Assembly (NCBI GenBank): GCA_036376135.1
Contig: DASVAW010000164.1
Span: forward strand, 62,001 to 126,000
Source: Candidatus Polarisedimenticolaceae bacterium
Lineage (GTDB): Bacteria; Acidobacteriota; Polarisedimenticolia; Polarisedimenticolales; DASRJG01
Length of the DNA stretch: 64,000 bases
Reading direction: 5' to 3'
Below the pieces are notes generated by a model. That model saw nothing but the letters and a program-made list of their open reading frames with translations. It did not search any database and was not told the origin of the DNA. The translations under genes and the position numbers were made by a program. Position 1 is the first letter of the stretch. Every line of letters starts with the position of its first letter. Of the stretch, positions 27,915 through 35,131 are shown in pieces.

Positions 27915-28564
27915 AGAAGATCCGCGTGCTGTTGGCCGACGACCACACGCTGGTCCGCGCCGGAATCCGTTCGTTGCTCGAGACGATGGACGAGGTCGAG
28001 GTGGTCGCGGAGTCGGGGGACGGTCACGAGGCGCTCGAGCTGATCGACCGCCATCGCCCCGACCTCGCGCTCCTGGACATCGGCATGCCCGGTCTCAACG
28101 GGATCGAGATCGCGCGACGCGTCTCGCGGACCGCCTCGAAGACCAAGGTCGTGATCCTCTCGATGTACGACGACAAGACCCACGTGCAGCAGGCGATCCG
28201 CGCAGGCGTCGCGGGATACCTCCTCAAGGGGGCCGCCGTCGCCGAGCTCCCGCTCGCGGTCGCGGCCGTGATGGCGGGGCAGACCTATCTCACCCCCAAG
28301 GTCCAGCGTTACGTCGTGGACGGATTCCTCCAGGAGGAGCCGATCGGCGTCGATCCGCTCGAGGGCCTCACCCAGCGCCAGCGCGAGATCCTCCAGCTCG
28401 TCGCCGAGGGGCGCTCCACCAAGGAGATCGCGGGGATCCTCGACGTGAGCATCAAGACCATCGAGACCCACCGCGCGCGGCTCATGGAGCGCCTGGACAT
28501 CCACGACGTTCCCGGCCTCGTGCGATTCGCGATCCGCTCCGGACTCGTGTCGTCGGAAGGGTGA
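27911..28564 (+). CDS. NarL/FixJ-type response regulator, partner of the propeller kinase
   Basis: 217 aa. ATG 27911 overlaps the kinase stop (ATGA). The receiver domain has all key residues: acidic pair D10/D11 (LLADDH), phospho-acceptor D56 (LALLDIGMPG), Ser in ILSMYD, and the conserved Lys in GYLLKGA. The C-terminal LuxR-type HTH (about 150-210) shows LTQRQREILQLVAEGRS and IKTIETHRARLMERL, so it is a DNA-binding transcription factor. Complete conserved residues contrast with the degenerate receiver at 15546. Target genes are not known; the neighbouring protease operons are the natural hypothesis. Confidence 0.95.
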   Translation: MKKIRVLLADDHTLVRAGIRSLLETMDEVEVVAESGDGHEALELIDRHRPDLALLDIGMPGLNGIEIARRVSRTASKTKVVILSMYDDKTHVQQAIRAGVAGYLLKGAAVAELPLAVAAVMAGQTYLTPKVQRYVVDGFLQEEPIGVDPLEGLTQRQREILQLVAEGRSTKEIAGILDVSIKTIETHRARLMERLDIHDVPGLVRFAIRSGLVSSEG

Positions 28565-28627
28565 GCCGCGCGTCGCGCCCGCCGCGGCAGCCGTTGCGGC
28601 GGCGGAGGTTCCATCCTCGAGGACGCT

Positions 28628-29122
28628 TCACCGCCGCGCGCCCGCCGGTTTCCTCGCGTAGATCCCGTCGAACGACGTCGTCCAGCTCTTCCCGCCGTCG
28701 GTGGACGTCTCCCAGTGCTGGCGTACCGTTCCGTCCGGGCGCGGCGTCCAGCGGATGCGTTGCTTCGCGGGCGTGCCGTCGGGAGCGGGAGCCTCGCCTT
28801 CGAGGACCATCGCGTCTCCCTTCATCCCTCCGGTGAGAAGGAGCGCGCCGCCGTCGTTGCCGATCCAGGCCTGCGTCCACTTCCCGGTGTTCTTGTCGTA
28901 GAAGTTCAGCGACTCGCCGCGAGAGGCCTTCACGCTCGTCCAGTTCTCGTGCAACGCGCACCCTCCCTGGACGACGTCGATGCGGTTGGTGCCGACCTTC
29001 TTCCCGGACGGGTCGCTCACCTCCCAGTCCCCCGCCCAGAAGTCGAACTGCCGGAACTCCGGGGCGGAGCACGGCGCGGGAGGGGAGCCGGCGGCGAGCA
29101 GGACGACGAGCGCGAGAGTCAT
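28628..29122 (-). CDS. Small secreted protein, DUF1579-like
   Basis: 164 aa; ATG 29122 with GGAGG eight bases upstream. Short signal peptide (MTLALVVLLAAGSPPAP). The motif FRQFDFWAGDWEV followed by NRIDVVQGGCALHENWTS and later QHWETSTDGGKSWTTSFDG is typical of small lipocalin-like periplasmic proteins annotated DUF1579 or hypothetical. Biochemical function is unknown. It is convergent with the regulator gene (63-base gap with no REP-type element seen) and divergent from the GH20 gene; the 53-base divergent gap shows no clear promoter. Confidence 0.7.
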   Translation of the reverse strand: MTLALVVLLAAGSPPAPCSAPEFRQFDFWAGDWEVSDPSGKKVGTNRIDVVQGGCALHENWTSVKASRGESLNFYDKNTGKWTQAWIGNDGGALLLTGGMKGDAMVLEGEAPAPDGTPAKQRIRWTPRPDGTVRQHWETSTDGGKSWTTSFDGIYARKPAGARR

Positions 29123-29175
29123 GGGGACCTCCGGGCGACCGACCGTGCGATAGTGCCTCCCGTTCGGCGCCGCTC

Positions 29176-30855
29176 ATGCAGCCGACTGGAGTGTGGATGC
29201 CGCTGGTCCTCGTTCCCCGTCCCCGTCGCATCGACTTCCGGGAGGGGCGCCACGTACCGTCCCGCGAGCCGCTCGAGCCGATCCTCGACCCGACCCTCGA
29301 CGTGAGGGCGCAGGGATACACGCTCGCGATCGAGCCGGGGCGTGTCGTCGCCGTGGCCAGGGACGGCGGCGGGATCCGCAACGCGCGCGCGACCTGGGCG
29401 CAGATCGCGGCGCAGGCGGACTCCGACGGGACGGTGCCGTGCCTTTCGATCGCCGACTGGCCCGACTTCCCGCGACGCGGGGTGATGCTCGACATCAGCC
29501 GCGACAAGGTCCCGACGAACGCGACGCTGAAGGGGCTGATCGATCTCCTCGCGGGATGGAAGGTCAACGAGCTGCAGCTCTACATGGAGCACACCTTCGC
29601 GTACCGCGGGCATCGCGAGGTGTGGGAGCACGCGTCGCCGCTCGACGCCGAGGAGATCGAGGAGCTCGACGCGTATTGCCGCGAGCGGGGGATCGAGCTC
29701 GTTCCCAACCAGAACTCGTTCGGCCACATGGAGCGGTGGCTCGGGCATCCGCGCTACGCCGACCTCGCGGAGGTCCCGTACACCCCGGCGCAGAGGGAGC
29801 AGGGGGAGGATCCCGGGTATCGCAGCCTGTGTCCGGTGGACCCGCGATCGATCGAGCTGATCGCATCGCTTTACCGCGAGCTGCTTCCCTGTTTCACGAG
29901 CGGGGAGCTCAACGTGGGGTGCGACGAGACGATCGACCTCGGCAAGGGCAGGAGCGCCGACGCGGTGGCGCGGCTGGGGGCGGGGAGGGTCTACCTCGAC
30001 TTCCTTCGGCAGATCCACGCCGAGGTCTCGCGCCACCGCAGGACGATGCTCTTCTGGGGGGACATCATCCTGAATCACCCGGACCTGATCCGGGAGCTGC
30101 CCTCCGACGCGATCGCGCTGAACTGGGGGTACGAGGCCGACCATCCCTTCGACGCCGAGGGGAGCAGGTTCGCTCGGGCGGGGATCGCGTATCGCGTCTG
30201 CCCGGGGACGTCCTCGTGGCTGTCGCTGGGCGGGCGGACCGACAACGCGATCGGGAACCTGCGTTCCGCGGCGGAGAACGGGCTGCGCCACGGCGCGGGC
30301 GGGTACTTGATCACCGACTGGGGGGACTTCGGACACTGGCAGCCGCTGCCCGTCTCGTTCCTCGGTCTCGCGTACGGCGCCGCGGTGTCGTGGTGCCTCG
30401 AGGCGAACCGCGATCTGGACCTGCGCGCGGTCGTCGGCGAGACGGCGTACGACCTCGGCAACGTCTACCGGGAGACGGGGGTCGTCCTGAAGAACGCCTC
30501 CGTCCTCGCGATCCTGCTTCTCTTCCCCGATCGGTCGATGACGGAGGGGCGCCTGGCGGAGCTGACGATCGAGGGGCTCGAGCGGGCCGCCGCGGCGATC
30601 CCCCCGACCGACGACCCGGAGCTCGGGCTCGCGGCGAGCCTGATGCGCCACGCCTGCCGCTTCGGCATCGCGCGCAAGCGCGCGCCGGACCACCGGGTCG
30701 AGTCGATCCTCCACGGCGAGCGCCTCGTGCTCGCCTACGATCTCGACCGGATCCTCGCGGAATACCGCCGCCTCTGGCTCACGCGCAATCGCCCCGGCGG
30801 TCTCGACGACAGCGTCGCGCGGATGGAACGGCTGCTGGCGCGTTACCGCGCGTGA
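29176..30855 (+). CDS. Glycoside hydrolase family 20 beta-N-acetylhexosaminidase-like
   Basis: 559 aa. The GH20 catalytic barrel is recognisable from RRGVMLDISRDKVP (residues 100-113) through QLYMEHTFAYRG, PNQNSFGHMERWL and the catalytic Asp-Glu pair D250-E251 in NVGCDETIDLG. GH20 enzymes release terminal N-acetylhexosamines by substrate-assisted catalysis, with the Glu as acid/base. The start at ATG 29176 has no strong Shine-Dalgarno; ATG 29197 is an alternative. No signal peptide is visible, so a cytoplasmic role on imported amino-sugar oligomers is inferred. The stop codon lies inside the first arm of the palindromic element at 30850-30987. Confidence 0.85.
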   Translation: MQPTGVWMPLVLVPRPRRIDFREGRHVPSREPLEPILDPTLDVRAQGYTLAIEPGRVVAVARDGGGIRNARATWAQIAAQADSDGTVPCLSIADWPDFPRRGVMLDISRDKVPTNATLKGLIDLLAGWKVNELQLYMEHTFAYRGHREVWEHASPLDAEEIEELDAYCRERGIELVPNQNSFGHMERWLGHPRYADLAEVPYTPAQREQGEDPGYRSLCPVDPRSIELIASLYRELLPCFTSGELNVGCDETIDLGKGRSADAVARLGAGRVYLDFLRQIHAEVSRHRRTMLFWGDIILNHPDLIRELPSDAIALNWGYEADHPFDAEGSRFARAGIAYRVCPGTSSWLSLGGRTDNAIGNLRSAAENGLRHGAGGYLITDWGDFGHWQPLPVSFLGLAYGAAVSWCLEANRDLDLRAVVGETAYDLGNVYRETGVVLKNASVLAILLLFPDRSMTEGRLAELTIEGLERAAAAIPPTDDPELGLAASLMRHACRFGIARKRAPDHRVESILHGERLVLAYDLDRILAEYRRLWLTRNRPGGLDDSVARMERLLARYRA

Positions 30856-30987
30856 AAATGGGGACAGCAACCCATTTCCAGTAGGGACAGTCACCGTACG
30901 ACCTCAGCCCCGTAACGTGGGCTTTGGGGCTGAGGTCGTACGGTGACTGTCCCTACTGGAAATGGGTTGCTGTCCCCATTTTCACGC
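30850..30987. repeat. Perfect 62-base inverted repeat carrying both neighbours' stop codons
   Basis: Arms 30850-30911 and 30926-30987 are perfectly complementary (62 of 62) around a 14-base centre. Each arm opens with GCGTGAAAATGGGGACAG. GCG-TGA is the last codon plus stop of the plus-strand GH20 gene (TGA 30853-30855), and on the other strand the last codon plus stop of the SDR gene (TGA 30984-30982). It would form a very strong hairpin in either transcript and act as a bidirectional terminator. The GGGGACAG core resembles the repeated extragenic palindromes mobilised by RAYT transposases; no RAYT gene is in the window. Confidence 0.9.
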
Positions 30988-31881
30988 CTGAGCCGCGCGC
31001 CAGCTCGCGAGGTACGTGGCGACCTCGTCGACGAAGCCGCCGTGCCTGGGCTGCCAGCCGAGCAGCCTCACCGCCTTGCGCGAGTCGACGTGCTGATCGA
31101 GGGCGAGGCATTCGGCCATGGGGCCGTACGACTTCGCCGCCTCGGAGATCGTGAGGTGCTCGATCGGTCCCGTGTACCCCGCCGCGCGCGCCGCCGCCCC
31201 GGCCATGCCGTTCACCGTGTGACGGGACCGGTCCGTGAAGTGGAACAACTCGCCGCCGAGCCCGCTCTCGACGGCGCGCACGTACCCTTCCGCGAGGTCG
31301 TCGACGTGGACCATCGCCCAGCGGTTCCGACCGTCGCCCACGACCGACAACCCGCCGGAGACGGCCCCGGCGAAGAGCAGTCCGGTGAGCCCGCCCTGGT
31401 GACCGTACACGAGGCCCGGGCGCAGGACGAGGCCCTTGGCGTGCGTCGCCGCGAGGACGCTGCGCTCGACCTCGGGACGATGGGCGACGAGGGCGGGAGG
31501 GTGCGGGACGCTCGTCTCGTCGACGGCGTCGGTCCCCGTGTCGCCGCTGACCCAGACCCCGCTCGTGTAGACGACCGTCTTGGGGCCGGGACCGTGTTTC
31601 GCCGCGTCGAGCAGCGTCGCGACGGTCGCGCGGTCGAGCGCGACCGTATCGGCCTGGTAGTCGACGGCCGCGTGGATCAGGACCGACGCCGATTCGGCTA
31701 CCGGGCGCCAGATGGAGGCGTCCTGCAAGGTTCCGATCACGGGGCGGATCTCGTTCTCGACGAGCCGGCGCGCCTTCCCTTCGCTGCGGGCGAGTCCGAC
31801 GACCTCGTGCCCGGCGCGCCGGAAGGCCCGCGCGACGTTGTAGCCGATGTAACCGGTGGCGCCGGTGACGAAGACCTTCAT
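30982..31881 (-). CDS. Atypical extended SDR / NAD-dependent epimerase-like protein
   Basis: 299 aa; ATG 31881 with AGGAG upstream. The Rossmann motif TGATGYIG (residues 6-13) is intact, and IHAAVDY plus TVVYTSGVWV match extended SDRs. The catalytic YxxxK position reads HRPEV, so the Tyr and Lys of classical epimerases are missing. That suggests an NmrA-like binding protein or an unusual reductase rather than a sugar epimerase. It is the last gene of a four-gene minus-strand operon (DMT transporter, unknown, FmdB protein, this gene) with gaps of 11-30 bases. Its stop lies in the 62-base palindrome. Confidence 0.8.
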   Translation of the reverse strand: MKVFVTGATGYIGYNVARAFRRAGHEVVGLARSEGKARRLVENEIRPVIGTLQDASIWRPVAESASVLIHAAVDYQADTVALDRATVATLLDAAKHGPGPKTVVYTSGVWVSGDTGTDAVDETSVPHPPALVAHRPEVERSVLAATHAKGLVLRPGLVYGHQGGLTGLLFAGAVSGGLSVVGDGRNRWAMVHVDDLAEGYVRAVESGLGGELFHFTDRSRHTVNGMAGAAARAAGYTGPIEHLTISEAAKSYGPMAECLALDQHVDSRKAVRLLGWQPRHGGFVDEVATYLASWRAAQA

Positions 31882-31892
31882 CGCGATCTCTC

Positions 31893-32402
31893 CTAGAGCT
31901 CGTACAGCTCGGGATCGGTCCGCGGCGGGAGGAACCGCCGCGCCAGCTTGGACGCGGAGGGTTTCCCGCCGCCGGGCTCGCCGAGGAAGGGGTCCTCGGC
32001 GTCGAGGGCGTCGCCGTACTCCGCGTCGATGGCGTCGGGGTCCTCTCCGGCCTCCATCCGTTTCAGCGCCTCCGCGAGCACGCCGCCGACGGGCAGCCCC
32101 GCGGTCTCGTACAGGCGGCGCATGAGGCGCGCGGCGCCGCGGGGGTCGTTTTCGTCCACCGAGTCGAGCTCGCCCGCGAGGGAGGCCATCGCCTGCTCGA
32201 GTTTCGCGTCGTCCACCCCGTCGGGAAGGTCCCCGTCCGGCTTCTCCTCGAGGCCGCGGGAGACCGCGAAACGCGACGGCCGGCGCTCGAGCCCGGGTTT
32301 CCCGCACTTCGGGCAGTCCGGACGCTTGTCCGTGTTCACGGAGCGGGAGAGGAAGCTGAAGACCGTGTGGCAATCCGCGCAGTAGAACTCGTAGATCGGC
32401 AT
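31893..32402 (-). CDS. FmdB-type zinc-ribbon protein
   Basis: 169 aa. The N-terminus MPIYEFYCADCHTVFSFL with CPKCGKPGLERRPSRFA is the FmdB/CxxC zinc-ribbon family: Cys8 and Cys11 pair with Cys30 and Cys33. The C-terminal two thirds is acidic and helical (EQAMASLAGELDSVDENDP). Family members are proposed regulators, but the target is unknown. It lies 19 bases after the upstream gene and 11 bases before the SDR gene. Confidence 0.85.
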   Translation of the reverse strand: MPIYEFYCADCHTVFSFLSRSVNTDKRPDCPKCGKPGLERRPSRFAVSRGLEEKPDGDLPDGVDDAKLEQAMASLAGELDSVDENDPRGAARLMRRLYETAGLPVGGVLAEALKRMEAGEDPDAIDAEYGDALDAEDPFLGEPGGGKPSASKLARRFLPPRTDPELYEL

Positions 32403-32421
32403 CGGTCGCGACTCCGGAGCC

Positions 32422-32946
32422 TCAGGCCGAACGATCCGCGAGCAACGGGGCGAGCCCGCCCCAGGTGTCGGGGTCGAGGGCGAGAAGCGTGGCGAGGTAG
32501 AGGTCGACCTCCGCGGCGTCGAATCCCTTCGAGAGCGCCGCGACGGCCTTCGCGAGCGCGGGGGCCTCCGGCGCCTTCAGCTCGTGGTCCTCGGCGATGA
32601 GCCCGTCGGCGTGCGGAACGCCCAACGCGTCGAGGAAGGCGGCCAGGATCGGGCGGCGCTGCTCGAGGTGGAGCGCGAGAAGCAGCGACGAGGCGAGGTT
32701 CTCGGTCGGGCTCCCGATCTTCGCGAGGTAGGCCGCGCGTTTGTCGACCGGGAGCTGCCGGACCATCGCGTCGCGGAACCGCATCGCCGTCGCGATCGTC
32801 AGGTCGGCCTCGCGTTTGGTCGGGGCCTGCCCCCAGTCGTGGGCGTAGAGCGAGCGAGCGGCGAGCAGGCGCGCGTCGGGGTCGAGGGCCGACCACAGGC
32901 GCAGCGGGGACAGGCGATCGATCGAGATCCGTTCGAGCAGCGACAT
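32422..32946 (-). CDS. Hypothetical alpha-helical protein
   Basis: 174 aa; ATG 32946 preceded by GGAGG. It has no signal peptide, no membrane helix and no cysteine cluster. It is predicted almost entirely helical, with regular Leu/Ala spacing (SSLLLALHLEQRRPILAAFLDAL). I do not recognise a family. Position between a DMT transporter and an FmdB protein in a tight operon supports it as a real cytosolic gene. Confidence 0.75.
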   Translation of the reverse strand: MSLLERISIDRLSPLRLWSALDPDARLLAARSLYAHDWGQAPTKREADLTIATAMRFRDAMVRQLPVDKRAAYLAKIGSPTENLASSLLLALHLEQRRPILAAFLDALGVPHADGLIAEDHELKAPEAPALAKAVAALSKGFDAAEVDLYLATLLALDPDTWGGLAPLLADRSA

Positions 32947-32976
32947 GGGCGAGGGCCTCCGGGCGAAGCGGGGAGT

Positions 32977-33939
32977 TTACAACCCGGCGGCGGACGATGT
33001 CGACGCGCGATCGCGCGCGGCGCCGAGCTCCGCGACGAGGTTCCCCGCGAGCAGCGCCGCCCCGCCGACCCACAACCAGCGGTCCATCGCGCCGAGGCCC
33101 AGGTGGATCGAGACCATGGCCGCCCAGACCGGCTCCAGGGCGTACACGACCGCGGCGCGCACGGGGTCGAGGTCGCGCTGGAAGAGGTTCATCAGCGACA
33201 GCGCGACGACCGTCGCGAGCCCGCAGGACAGGAGCAGAGGCGTCGCGAAGGCCGGATCGATCGCGAGCGTCACGAGGTCGCGGACGCCGGGACCTCCCGG
33301 AGCCGCCACCGCCGCTGCGGTGAGGCCGATCGCCCCGAGCGACGTCGCCGCGAAGGACACGGTCGTGATCGGCAGCGGCGCGGCGGCTTTCGTGACCGCG
33401 TCGGTCGCCAGGATGTGCATCGCGAAGACTGCGGCGCTGGCGACGGTGAGCCACTCGGCGGTGCCGAAGGTCAGCTGCGGCGGGCCGTTGATGAACCCGG
33501 CGCCGAAGGTCGCGAGCACGACGCCGCCCACGAGCGCCGGGCGCAGCCGATGGGTCGCCCGCAGCGCGATCCACGCCGCGGTGAAGACGACGTAGAGGCT
33601 GGTCAGGAACGCCGACACCGCGGGGGTGACCCCCTGCAACCCGGCCATCTGCAGGACGAACCCCGCGAGGAGCAGGGCGCCGAGAAGGCCGCCCCCGCGA
33701 AGGACCGGCCCGTCGAAGCCGCGGCGCGCCGCGGGAACGGCGAGCATCAGGATCGCCGCGAGCCCGAAGCGCAGCGCCACGAACCAGGCGATGGCGAGCA
33801 GGCCCCGGCCGGGACCCCATGCCGCCTCGGCGGCGTTGAGGGACTGCTTCATCCAGGAAAACGTCCAGCCCCAGATCACGGTGACGGCGAGGAGAGCGAG
33901 GAGCGGCTTCGCGGCTGACGGTGCGGGCATCGGGCTCAT
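32977..33939 (-). CDS. EamA-family drug/metabolite (DMT) transporter
   Basis: 320 aa from ATG 33939, chosen because GGAAGG lies about five bases upstream; an in-frame ATG at 33957 would overlap the divergent gene start. About ten hydrophobic helices in two EamA halves. Typical signatures are VTVIWGWTFSWMKQSL near the N-terminus and YALEPVWAAMVSIHLGL in the second half (the E-P-V-W-A motif). It is an inner-membrane metabolite exporter or permease; the substrate is unknown. First gene of a four-gene operon, divergent from the LOR/SDH gene with only 16 bases between the starts. Confidence 0.9.
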   Translation of the reverse strand: MSPMPAPSAAKPLLALLAVTVIWGWTFSWMKQSLNAAEAAWGPGRGLLAIAWFVALRFGLAAILMLAVPAARRGFDGPVLRGGGLLGALLLAGFVLQMAGLQGVTPAVSAFLTSLYVVFTAAWIALRATHRLRPALVGGVVLATFGAGFINGPPQLTFGTAEWLTVASAAVFAMHILATDAVTKAAAPLPITTVSFAATSLGAIGLTAAAVAAPGGPGVRDLVTLAIDPAFATPLLLSCGLATVVALSLMNLFQRDLDPVRAAVVYALEPVWAAMVSIHLGLGAMDRWLWVGGAALLAGNLVAELGAARDRASTSSAAGL

Positions 33940-33955
33940 GCTACCTTCCGCCGCC

Positions 33956-35047
33956 ATGGCGAGCCCCAGCTACCGACCCCCCGACTTCGACCAGCCCCGA
34001 TTCGCCTCCGCTCCCGAGGCGCGGTTCGAGCCGTGCCCCGCGGACGGCGTCCTTCCGGAGGGGTTCTTCTCGACCTCGAATCTCCCGACCTACGTGAAGC
34101 TCTCGGGCCGCTGGGTCATGCCGTCGCGGCCCCGGATGGACTGCGTGATCACCCGGCGAGGCGAGGGTGTCGAGGTGATCGAGCCGCGGCGCCTGAAGCG
34201 GGGCGAGCCCGTGGCCATGGGGGAGCACGAGGACGCGAGCGCGGGAATCTACGTCCACGCCGAGGGGTTCCTCGCCGCGGCGACTCCCGGAGCCGGTGCG
34301 AGCGAGTTCAAGTTCATGTCGACGGAAGTCAGCCGCGAGCGCCCGGTCAACTACGAGACCCTGGCCTGGCGGCTGATCGAGGAGCGCCGGAAGGGCGGCC
34401 ACGTCTTGTGGGTCGCGGGGCCGGCCGTCGTCCACTCCCGCGCGCGCCACGACTTCGAGTGGTTCATCGCGAACGGCTACGTCGGCGCGTTCCTCGCGGG
34501 GAACGCGGTCGCCGTTCACGACATCGAGGCGGCGATCTACGGGACGACTCTCGGGATGGATCACAAGGGGAACCCCACCGAGGGCGGCCACGGCCTGCAC
34601 ATGCGCGCGATCAACCGGATCCGCGCGGTCGGCTCGATCGAGAAGGCCGTCGAGCAGGGGATCGTCCGGAGCGGGATCATGCACGCGCTCGTCGCCAACG
34701 AGGTCCCCTACGTGCTCGCGGGCTCGATCCGCGACGACGGCCCGCTTCCCGGAGTTTACAGCGACGGCCAGGCGGCGCAGGACGCGATGCGCGAGCACGC
34801 GGTGAAGGCGACGGGGGCGATCTTCATCGCGACCGCGCTCCACGCGATCGCCGTCGGAAACATGCTCCCCGCGTTCCATTGCCACTACGACGGCGTCCCG
34901 ACCGAGCTGATGACGATCTGCGTGGACCAGACCGAGTTCGTCGTCAACAAGCTCAAGGACCGCGGAACCCACCAGGCCTACGGCGTCGTCACCAACGCCC
35001 AGGACTTCATGCACGTCCTGCGGCTGTTCGTCGAGAAGCTGCATTAA
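33956..35047 (+). CDS. LOR/SDH-domain protein (TIGR00300 type), possible ornithine cyclodeaminase
   Basis: 363 aa from ATG 33956. The sequence matches the LOR/SDH bifunctional-enzyme conserved domain (TIGR00300) throughout: EGFFSTSNLPTYVKL, RPRMDCVITRRG, VLWVAGPAVVHSRARHDFEW, FLAGNAVAVHDIEAAIYGT, GMDHKGNPTEGGHGLHMRAIN and TNAQDFMHVLRLF. In cyanobacterial AgrE/ArgZ this domain follows an arginine dihydrolase domain; stand-alone archaeal homologues act as NAD-dependent ornithine cyclodeaminases (ornithine to proline). Here it stands alone, so an ornithine-to-proline role is plausible. It shares a 16-base gap with the divergent DMT gene. Its TAA starts the palindrome at 35045. Confidence 0.8.
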   Translation: MASPSYRPPDFDQPRFASAPEARFEPCPADGVLPEGFFSTSNLPTYVKLSGRWVMPSRPRMDCVITRRGEGVEVIEPRRLKRGEPVAMGEHEDASAGIYVHAEGFLAAATPGAGASEFKFMSTEVSRERPVNYETLAWRLIEERRKGGHVLWVAGPAVVHSRARHDFEWFIANGYVGAFLAGNAVAVHDIEAAIYGTTLGMDHKGNPTEGGHGLHMRAINRIRAVGSIEKAVEQGIVRSGIMHALVANEVPYVLAGSIRDDGPLPGVYSDGQAAQDAMREHAVKATGAIFIATALHAIAVGNMLPAFHCHYDGVPTELMTICVDQTEFVVNKLKDRGTHQAYGVVTNAQDFMHVLRLFVEKLH

Positions 35048-35131
35048 GAGGGGACTGTCCCTCTTTTCCCCTCCGACCCCGAAGGCGCCTGTTACGGGGT
35101 CGGAGGGGAAAAGAGGGACTGTCCCCCCTTA
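35045..35131. repeat. Palindromic element with mirrored TAA stop codons
   Basis: Arms 35045-35080 and 35096-35131 (36 bases, two mismatches) flank a 15-base centre. Both arms begin with TAA. On the plus strand this is the stop of the LOR/SDH gene (35045-35047); on the minus strand it is the stop of the permease gene (35131-35129). The core GGGGAC(A/T)GTCCC is shared in style with the element at 30850. It probably works as a bidirectional terminator. Confidence 0.88.

Noticed and set aside
28565-28627. Terminator or REP element between regulator and DUF1579-like gene
   Set aside because: The GC-rich sequence can form several small stems but no clear hairpin with a U-tract or REP core was found.
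30850-30987. CRISPR repeat or attachment site as explanation of the 62-base repeats
   Set aside because: There are only two arms in inverted orientation, no direct repeats with spacers, and no cas or integrase gene nearby.
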